Source of the DNA: Anaerolineales bacterium UBA6128
GTDB taxonomy: Bacteria > Chloroflexota > Anaerolineae > UBA1429
NCBI GenBank assembly: GCA_002423325.1
Contig: DIVQ01000236.1
Location: 1 to 20,761, forward strand
DNA length: 20,761 nucleotides
Reading direction: 5' to 3'
The notes under the pieces were generated by a model. It saw only the letters and a list, made by a program, of their open reading frames with translations. It was not told the DNA's origin and ran no database searches. Made by a program: the position numbers and the translations under genes. This document shows positions 15,377 to 20,761 of this stretch, one piece after another (the first letter of the stretch is position 1; each line of letters begins with the position of its first letter).

Positions 15377-16141
15377 ATGAAACGCTCGCTTGCTCTCGTT
15401 CTTGTCGTCGTCACCCTCGCCGGCCTGGTACTATCGGCCTGCACCGCCAAGCCCGCCGAAACAACCAAAAAGTACGTCATCGCAGCCGATGCCGCCTGGC
15501 CGCCGATGGAGTTCATCGACGCCAACAAGAACATGGTCGGTTTTGACATCGACCTCATGAACGCCATCGCCAAAGAGCAGGGCTTCGAGGTCGAGTTCCG
15601 TAACACTGCCTGGGACGGCATCTTTGCGGGCCTCGAGAGCGGTGGCTATGACGCCATCCTGTCATCGGTCACCATCACCGACGAGCGCAAGCAGATCTAT
15701 GATTTCTCTGACCCCTACATGAACGCCGGTCAGGCCATTGTCGTGACGGCGGACAACACCTCGATCAGCAGCGAAGCGGACCTGGAGAACCAGGCCGTGG
15801 GCGCGCAGATCGGCACGACGGGCGCTTTCGCCATCGCGGAGATCCCGGGCACCACCCTCAAGGAATACGATACCGTCGACCTCGCCTTCCTGGATCTGCT
15901 GAACGGCAACGTGGTCGCCGTCGTTTGCGACACGCCCGTGGCGGCGGACTATGCGCTGGCCTCGGCCCAGTACAAGGGCAAGGTCAAGATCGTGGGCGAG
16001 CCCCTGACCGAAGAGTTCTATGGGCTGTGCGTCCGTAAGGGCGAGTCTCAGGAACTGGTCAAGGCGTTCAATGAGGGCGTGAAAAAGCTCCAGGAGAATG
16101 GCACCTACGACAGCCTGTACGCCAAGTGGATCACGGGCTAG
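15377..16141 (+). CDS. Polar/basic amino acid ABC transporter binding lipoprotein (SBP family 3)
   Basis: The 254-residue protein begins with a lipoprotein signal, MKRSLALVLVVVTLAGLVLS, with lipobox L19-S-A-C22, so it is anchored outside the membrane. The mature part has family-3 hallmarks: WPPMEFIDANKNMVGFDIDL, WDGIFAGLESGGYDAILSSV, TDERKQIYDFSDPY and the C-terminal GTYDSLYAKW. Family members bind Arg, Gln, His or similar; the ligand here is not certain. The ATG has AGGAGG seven nt upstream. No permease or ATPase of the matching PAAT type is next to it; the following genes belong to a different (HAAT) transporter, so it looks like an orphan. It shares the leader RNA motif with the next gene. 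Confidence 0.9.
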   Translation: MKRSLALVLVVVTLAGLVLSACTAKPAETTKKYVIAADAAWPPMEFIDANKNMVGFDIDLMNAIAKEQGFEVEFRNTAWDGIFAGLESGGYDAILSSVTITDERKQIYDFSDPYMNAGQAIVVTADNTSISSEADLENQAVGAQIGTTGAFAIAEIPGTTLKEYDTVDLAFLDLLNGNVVAVVCDTPVAADYALASAQYKGKVKIVGEPLTEEFYGLCVRKGESQELVKAFNEGVKKLQENGTYDSLYAKWITG

Positions 16142-16183
16142 AGCCGCGCGGCTTGCCGAGTCGACGCAGAATCTGGATAAGAC

Positions 16184-16205
16184 GGGGGCGCGACGCTGCG
16201 CCCCC
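16184..16205 (+). terminator. GC-rich hairpin after the first binding-protein gene
   Basis: GGGGGCGC (16184-16191) and GCGCCCCC (16198-16205) form an 8-bp perfect stem with a 6-nt loop, 43 nt after the stop. There is no T-tract, so it may be an inefficient terminator or a 3'-end stabiliser. Confidence 0.45.
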
Positions 16206-16261
16206 GAACACCCCACAACCATGTGACTGTGCCTTGAGACACTCGTTGGCAGCCAAGTGCT

Positions 16262-16339
16262 GCCGGAAGGGGGTACAAGCCAGTAAATCATGCCTCCAGC
16301 GATGACGCTGTTTACCCACTGCTGGGCACAGGGGCCGGC
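16262..16339 (+). ncRNA. Structured leader RNA, copy B (candidate cis-regulatory element)
   Basis: P1 pairs GCCGG (16262-16266) with CCGGC (16335-16339). GGGTACAA is at 16271-16278. A middle stem pairs GTAAA (16283-16287) with TTTAC (16311-16315) around the inner hairpin CAGCG-ATGA-CGCTG (16297-16310). CCC (16315-16317) can pair with GGG (16324-16326), and GGGCACAG lies at 16324-16331. The 15-mer CCAGCGATGACGCTG and the exact 13-nt spacing to GGGCACAG are identical to copy A, while P1 and the middle stem differ in sequence but keep pairing. It lies 51 nt before the livJ-like ATG. Confidence 0.65.
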
Positions 16340-16390
16340 GTCCCTCGCACCGAACACCCATCTCTCACTAATTGTTGCAGGAGGAGCAGA

Positions 16391-17602
16391 ATGAAACGCG
16401 TCATGCTGGCCATTTTGGCCGTCGTCACCGTTATGAGTGTGGCCCTGTCGGGTTGCTCTACGCCTACCCCGACACCCAAGCCTATTCCGACCGCGATTCC
16501 GACCAACGCGGGCGCTGTGGTTCCCACGGCCACCGCAGCGGAGACCGCGAGCGGAACGTTCCCGGTCAAGATCGCGATCGTCGTGCCGCTGAGCGGCGAT
16601 GTCAAGACCTTTGGTGAGTCGTCTCGCGATGGCGCCATGATGGCTATCGAAGAGGCGCGCGCGGCGGGTTGGCCCATCGAAGTGGTGCTGGCCGACAGCA
16701 AGTGCGATGCTCAGGAAGCGTCGAACGCCGCGAACAAGGTGATCTCTGAAGACGGCGCCAAGTACATCATCGGCGAAGTCTGCTCGAGCGCCTCGATCCC
16801 GATCAGCCAGATCGCCGAGGCTCAGAAGGTTCTGCAGATCTCGCCCACGTCCACCAACCCTGACGTCACGATCAACGAAGACGGCAGCACCAAGCAGTAC
16901 GTCTTTCGCGCCTGCTTCCTCGACCCGTTCCAGGGCGAAGTGATGGCGGCCTTGGCGATCGAGTTGGGCGCCAAGAAGGGTGCCATCCTGTTTGACGTCG
17001 GCAATGACTATGTCAAGGGTCTGGCAGAGTACGCCAAGGCTTCGTTTGAGGCCCAGGGCGGCGAAGTGCCGGTCTACGAAGCCTACTCCAAGGATGACTC
17101 GGACTTTTCCGGCATTCTGGGTAAGGTTGCGGCGGCCGACGTGGACGTGATCTTTTTGCCCGACTATTACAACAAGAACAACCTGATTGCGGCTCAGATC
17201 AAGGAAAAGGGCATCGAGGCCATCCTGATCGGTGGCGACGGTTGGGATTCGCCCGAACTGCAGTTCGAGCTCTTTGAGGGCGGCTATTTCTCCAACCACT
17301 ATTCGCCCGCTGACCCGCGCCCCGTGGTGCAGGATTTTGTGAGCGCCTACGAGGCCAAGTACGGTGCCGTGCCCGACGCACTGGCCACGCTGGCCTACGA
17401 TGCGGCGCGCATTCTGCTGCAGTCCATCGCCGAGGCCGGGGTCGATGATCCCACCGTGGTGGCCGAAAAGATGGCTGCCATCGAGTACGAGGGCGTGTCC
17501 GGCATGATCAGCTACGACGAGCAGCACAACCCTGTCAAGGCGGCTGCCATCGTCAAGATCGAGGGCGGCAAGCAGGTCTTTTACAAGTTCGTCGCCCCGT
17601 AG
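16391..17602 (+). CDS. livJ: Branched-chain amino acid ABC transporter binding lipoprotein (LivJ-like)
   Basis: The 403-residue protein has a lipoprotein signal with lipobox L19-S-G-C22, then a Thr/Pro-rich linker (about 23-56) that holds the domain off the membrane, as is common in Chloroflexota. The domain is a periplasmic-binding fold of the LivJ/leucine type: KIAIVVPLSGDVKTFGESSRDG, the Cys pair KCDAQEA...GEVCSSAS, SPTSTNPDVT and GGDGWDSPEL. It should deliver hydrophobic or related amino acids to LivHMGF; the true ligand may differ, as this family also binds amides or urea. The ATG has AGGAGG six nt upstream. First gene of the liv operon and preceded by leader RNA copy B. Confidence 0.9.
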   Translation: MKRVMLAILAVVTVMSVALSGCSTPTPTPKPIPTAIPTNAGAVVPTATAAETASGTFPVKIAIVVPLSGDVKTFGESSRDGAMMAIEEARAAGWPIEVVLADSKCDAQEASNAANKVISEDGAKYIIGEVCSSASIPISQIAEAQKVLQISPTSTNPDVTINEDGSTKQYVFRACFLDPFQGEVMAALAIELGAKKGAILFDVGNDYVKGLAEYAKASFEAQGGEVPVYEAYSKDDSDFSGILGKVAAADVDVIFLPDYYNKNNLIAAQIKEKGIEAILIGGDGWDSPELQFELFEGGYFSNHYSPADPRPVVQDFVSAYEAKYGAVPDALATLAYDAARILLQSIAEAGVDDPTVVAEKMAAIEYEGVSGMISYDEQHNPVKAAAIVKIEGGKQVFYKFVAP

Positions 17603-17615
17603 GTCGGTTCCCTGG

Positions 17616-17647
17616 GGGGGAGAGCAGGGGACTGCTCTCCCCCTTTT
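17616..17647 (+). terminator. Strong intrinsic terminator/attenuator between livJ and livH
   Basis: GGGGGAGAGCAG (17616-17627) and CTGCTCTCCCCC (17632-17643) form a perfect 12-bp stem with a 4-nt loop, directly followed by TTTT (17644-17647). It is 13 nt after the livJ stop and 37 nt before the livH ATG. Partial read-through would make much more binding protein than permease. Confidence 0.85.
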
Positions 17648-17684
17648 CTGATGATAGTACGCAGCTCCTTGGAAGGGAGGCTGG

Positions 17685-18686
17685 ATGAGACTGTCGCCGC
17701 TCAAGCTGCTGTGCCGCGCCCTCGCTTGGGCAATCTATGCGCTCCTCGGCGTTGGCATCGTCTGGGGATTGGTCGCACTGGTGCGAATGAACGGCCCGGT
17801 CTACTTTTTCCAGGCCGTCGTCGACGGGCTGCGTCTGGGCTTTGTCTATGCGCTGATCGCGCTGGGCTACACGATGGTGTACGGCATCGTGCGGCTGATC
17901 AACTTTGCCCACGGCGACGTGTTCATGGTGGGCGCGTTCGCCAGCTACTTTGCGATCACGCGCTACGGTTGGAGCTTTGTGCCTGCGATTCTGTTCGCCA
18001 TGGTCGTCTGCACGTTGCTGAATATCGTCATCGAGCGCGTGGCCTACAAGCCGCTGCGCCAGGCGCCACGCATTGCCGCACTTATCACCGCTATTGGCGT
18101 TTCTTTCTTCCTCGAATACTTTACGGCGCTCAAGTTTGTCTTTTCGGCAGACTTTATCACCTACAAACGGCCGTTTGAGGTGGTTGTCTGGAAGATTGGC
18201 GGCGTGATGATCACCAATATCACGGTCATCATCATCGTCGTCACCACGCTGCTGTTGTTGGTGCTGCAGTACATTGTGTACCGCACCAAGATGGGCAAGG
18301 CGATGCGCGCCACGTCGATGGACAATGCCGCCGCTCGGCTGATGGGCATCAACGTCGACGGCGTGATCTCGCTGACCTTTGCGATTGGCGCGGCGCTGGC
18401 CGGGGCGGCTGGCGTGCTGTATGCGATCGCCTTTCCGCAGATCATCACCTTTATGGGCATCATGCCGGGGCTCAAGGCGTTTGTCGCGGCGGTGCTGGGC
18501 GGCATCGGGAACATCCCCGGTGCCTTTATCGGCTCGCTGCTCATGGGCGAGATTGATGTGCTGGTGGTCAGCTTTTTGCCGATGGGGTCGCGCTTGCGCG
18601 ACCTGTTCGCGTTCCTCGTGTTGATCGTGGTCTTCCTGGTCAAGCCCACCGGCATCCTGGGCGAAGCCCAGGTGGAAAAGGTCTAG
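17685..18686 (+). CDS. livH: Branched-chain amino acid ABC permease LivH
   Basis: The 333-residue membrane protein has the LivH core from about residue 40: ALGYTMVYGIVRLINFAHGD (59-78), then TM segments with the conserved cytoplasmic loop MRATSMDNAAARLMGINVD and the late GGIGNIPGAFIGSLLMGEI. It forms half of the membrane channel with LivM. An extra N-terminal hydrophobic helix (~10-35) precedes the usual start of the family. GGGAGG lies four nt before the ATG. It follows livJ across the intercistronic terminator and precedes livM by 13 bp. Confidence 0.92.
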   Translation: MRLSPLKLLCRALAWAIYALLGVGIVWGLVALVRMNGPVYFFQAVVDGLRLGFVYALIALGYTMVYGIVRLINFAHGDVFMVGAFASYFAITRYGWSFVPAILFAMVVCTLLNIVIERVAYKPLRQAPRIAALITAIGVSFFLEYFTALKFVFSADFITYKRPFEVVVWKIGGVMITNITVIIIVVTTLLLLVLQYIVYRTKMGKAMRATSMDNAAARLMGINVDGVISLTFAIGAALAGAAGVLYAIAFPQIITFMGIMPGLKAFVAAVLGGIGNIPGAFIGSLLMGEIDVLVVSFLPMGSRLRDLFAFLVLIVVFLVKPTGILGEAQVEKV

Positions 18687-18699
18687 GAGGAGGAGCCGC

Positions 18700-20040
18700 A
18701 TGTCGTTCGCCAAAGCAGACAAACTGCGCCTCCCAGCCTGGATTCCCACCCTGCTGGTGGCCGTGGCCATCTATGTGGGCGTCTGGTACGCGGGTTCCAG
18801 CGGGTTACTCAACGCCTACTGGTACCAGGTCGTGCAGATCGCGGCGTTCACGGCCATCTCCGCCCTGGGCCTGAACCTGATCTATGGCTTTAACGGCCAG
18901 TTCTCGCTCGGGCATATTGGCTTTTATGCCATCGGGGCCTACGGCTCGGCGCTGGTCACCAAGGATTATCTCGCCAAGTGGAGCGGCTCGCAGGTGGGCG
19001 GGCTATCGTGGATGCTGGCGGGGATCCTGGGAGTGATCATCGTCATGGCGTTGATCCGGCTGGCGCGGTTCGGCAGAATCAACGCGCGCGTCCGCGCCTT
19101 TCTCGGCGCGGACCTCAAACAGCACGAACTGGGCACCATCGTCGTGCTGGTCGACCTGGTGCTGGTCGCGCTGACGCTGGCGTTGGGAACCGTGTGCGCG
19201 TGGGCGCTGCAGCGTGCGCTGGGATGGGCGCTGGGGGCGCTCTTTGGCGCCCTGTCGCCGGCCGTGGCGCAGGTGGTTGTTTTCGCGATCGCGCTGCTGG
19301 CGGGCGCCAGCCTGGCAGCCGTGGTGGCCTATCTCATCGGAATGGCGCTGCTGCGGCTCGGCTCGGACTATTTCGGCATCGCCACGCTCGGCTTTGCGAT
19401 CATGATCTATACCGCGCTGCAGAGCTCGGACCTGGTCATTCCCACGATGAAGGGCGCGCGCGGCATGGTGGGCATCCCGCTCTGGACCACGTGGAGTTGG
19501 GCTTTTGGCGCGCTGTGTTTGGTGCTGATTGTGATGCGCAACCTGCTGTACTCCAGCCACGGGCGGGCGATCGTGTCGGTGCGCGAAGACGAAGTGGCCG
19601 CGCGCATGATGGGCATCGACGTGGCTCAGAGCAAGACGGTCGCGTTCGCCTTTGGTGGCTTTTTCGCTGGCCTGGCGGGCGGGCTGTACGCCCACCTGTT
19701 CGGATTCCTGCATCCCAGCACGTTCAACATCGTCAAGGGCTTTGACCCGCTGATCATCATTGTGCTGGGCGGCCTGGGGAGCATGACCGGTACCGTGATG
19801 GCCTCGATCCTGTTTGCGCTGCTGATCGAGGGCCTGCGCGTCGTCCTGCCGCAGGGCTCTGAGGACTGGCGCTTTGTCATCTATCCGATCTTTTTGCTCT
19901 TGATCATGTTGCTGCGCAAGCAGGGACTGATGGGGCGGACCGAGTGGGGCTGGCTGCGGGCGCCCCTGCCGCCGGCCAGAGACATCCCTGTGCCCGATCA
20001 CCTGGCGCTTAGTGTCGCCGGCGAGCACAAGGAGGGCTGA
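18700..20040 (+). CDS. livM: Branched-chain amino acid ABC permease LivM, enlarged
   Basis: The 446-residue membrane protein has LivM landmarks: LNLIYGFNGQFSLGHIGFYAIGAYGS, LRLGSDYFGIATLGFA (218-233), the cytoplasmic VREDEVAARMMGIDVAQSK and GGLGSMTGTVMASI near the end. Between the GHIGFYAIGAYG segment and LRLGSDYFGIATLGFA there are about 100 extra residues (~95-205) with a basic loop (RLARFGRINARVR) and additional hydrophobic segments. Typical LivM is about 300-350 residues. It pairs with LivH. AGGAGG is 9 nt before the ATG. The stop is 2 nt before livG. Confidence 0.9.
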   Translation: MSFAKADKLRLPAWIPTLLVAVAIYVGVWYAGSSGLLNAYWYQVVQIAAFTAISALGLNLIYGFNGQFSLGHIGFYAIGAYGSALVTKDYLAKWSGSQVGGLSWMLAGILGVIIVMALIRLARFGRINARVRAFLGADLKQHELGTIVVLVDLVLVALTLALGTVCAWALQRALGWALGALFGALSPAVAQVVVFAIALLAGASLAAVVAYLIGMALLRLGSDYFGIATLGFAIMIYTALQSSDLVIPTMKGARGMVGIPLWTTWSWAFGALCLVLIVMRNLLYSSHGRAIVSVREDEVAARMMGIDVAQSKTVAFAFGGFFAGLAGGLYAHLFGFLHPSTFNIVKGFDPLIIIVLGGLGSMTGTVMASILFALLIEGLRVVLPQGSEDWRFVIYPIFLLLIMLLRKQGLMGRTEWGWLRAPLPPARDIPVPDHLALSVAGEHKEG

Positions 20041-20042
20041 CC

Positions 20043-20761
20043 ATGACTGCCGAAACCGCTGCATCGCGTGAGATGAGCAGCCGCGTGATCGATATTCAGA
20101 ACCTCACCATGATGTTCGGGGGGCTGCGCGCCGTATCGCGCTTTGATATGGCCGTGCCGACTGGCGGTCTGTATGGCTTGATCGGGCCGAACGGCGCGGG
20201 CAAGACGACGGTTTTCAATATGATCACCGGCGTGTACGTCCCCACAGAGGGCGAGATCCTGTTCGAGGGACAGAGCATGGTGGGCAAGGCCCCGCATGCC
20301 ATCACCCGTGCAGGCATCGCGCGCACCTTTCAGAACATTCGCCTTTTCCAGGACCTGACGGTGCTGGACAATGTGCGCATCGCGCTGCACGCGCACGCCG
20401 GTTATGGCCTGCTCGAGTCGCTTGGACGTCTCGGGCGGTTTACGCGGCAAGAGCGCGCCCTCACGGAGCGTGCTCAGGATTGCCTGGCGGTGTTTGGCCT
20501 GCACGACCGCCAGTTCGAGGCCGCCAAGAATCTGCCGTACGGCGAGCAGCGCCGCCTTGAGATTGCGCGTGCGCTGGCCACCGATCCGCACTTGTTGCTG
20601 CTGGACGAGCCCGCCGCCGGCATGAACCCGCGCGAGGTCGAAGTCCTGATGGAGCTGATCGGCTTTGTGCGCGACCGCTTCACACTGACTATCCTGCTCA
20701 TTGAGCACCAGATGCGCGTGGTGATGGGCATCTGCGAGTGGATCACCGTGATGGACTTTGG
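20043..20761 (+). CDS. livG: Branched-chain amino acid ABC ATPase LivG (3' end outside window)
   Basis: 239 full codons are visible. Walker A GPNGAGKT (48-55), the Q-loop in ARTFQNIRLFQ, signature LPYGEQRRLEIARAL, Walker B LLLLDEPAAGMN (Asp188, Glu189) and the switch His222 in IEHQM are present and LivG-like. It energises import by the LivH/LivM channel; the partner ATPase LivF is expected just past the window. GGAGG lies 8 nt before the ATG, overlapping the end of livM. The reading frame is intact to the window edge. Confidence 0.93.
   Translation, partial: MTAETAASREMSSRVIDIQNLTMMFGGLRAVSRFDMAVPTGGLYGLIGPNGAGKTTVFNMITGVYVPTEGEILFEGQSMVGKAPHAITRAGIARTFQNIRLFQDLTVLDNVRIALHAHAGYGLLESLGRLGRFTRQERALTERAQDCLAVFGLHDRQFEAAKNLPYGEQRRLEIARALATDPHLLLLDEPAAGMNPREVEVLMELIGFVRDRFTLTILLIEHQMRVVMGICEWITVMDF

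Noticed and set aside
15662..17704. Long minus-strand open frame (680 codons) opposite the two binding-protein genes
   Set aside because: It spans two real genes plus their intergenic leader on the other strand, its product resembles no family I know, and G+C-rich codon bias creates such antisense frames.

Overview
This is a G+C-rich bacterial chromosome segment, most likely from Chloroflexota (Anaerolineae-like). That placement is an inference. It rests on the G+C-rich protein-coding style, a lipoprotein with a Thr/Pro-rich linker after its lipobox, ECF transporter ATPases fused into one polypeptide, and the housekeeping gene mix. Most genes have clear Shine-Dalgarno (SD) sequences, and several have near-consensus sigma70-type promoters.

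Left part (1-8910) is mostly housekeeping. It holds a YifB/ComM-type AAA+ ATPase cut by the window edge (minus), a ~106 bp palindromic repeat element, and a four-helix ferritin-like protein (minus). Divergent from that is a plus-strand cluster: thiamine pyrophosphokinase, a DUF402 protein overlapping it by 4 bp, and a 2H phosphoesterase. Next comes a decayed iron-sulfur protein gene (minus) with an internal deletion and a frameshift. A beta-CASP/MBL ribonuclease-like gene (minus) is divergent from a GNAT-fold protein, which is followed by a DegV fatty-acid-binding protein.

Middle part (8911-11548) holds one OLD-family ATPase/Toprim protein. It sits between non-coding flanks and its base and codon use look different from its neighbours. 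It looks like an acquired, stand-alone defence-type gene whose Toprim DxD motif appears altered.

Right part (11549-20761) is a transport region. An ECF operon (EcfT, double ATPase, S component; minus strand, stops and starts overlapping by 4 bp) has its own promoter. Divergent from it are an orphan polar-amino-acid-type binding lipoprotein and then a branched-chain-amino-acid (HAAT) operon: LivJ-like lipoprotein, LivH, an enlarged LivM, and LivG (cut by the window end).

The most interesting observation is that both binding-protein genes are preceded by the same structured leader. It has an identical 15-nt hairpin segment, identical GGGTACAA and GGGCACAG blocks at matching positions, and outer stems that differ in sequence but keep pairing. 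This suggests a shared cis-regulatory RNA, possibly an undescribed riboswitch, controlling amino-acid uptake. A strong intrinsic terminator between livJ and livH would set the binding-protein/permease ratio.
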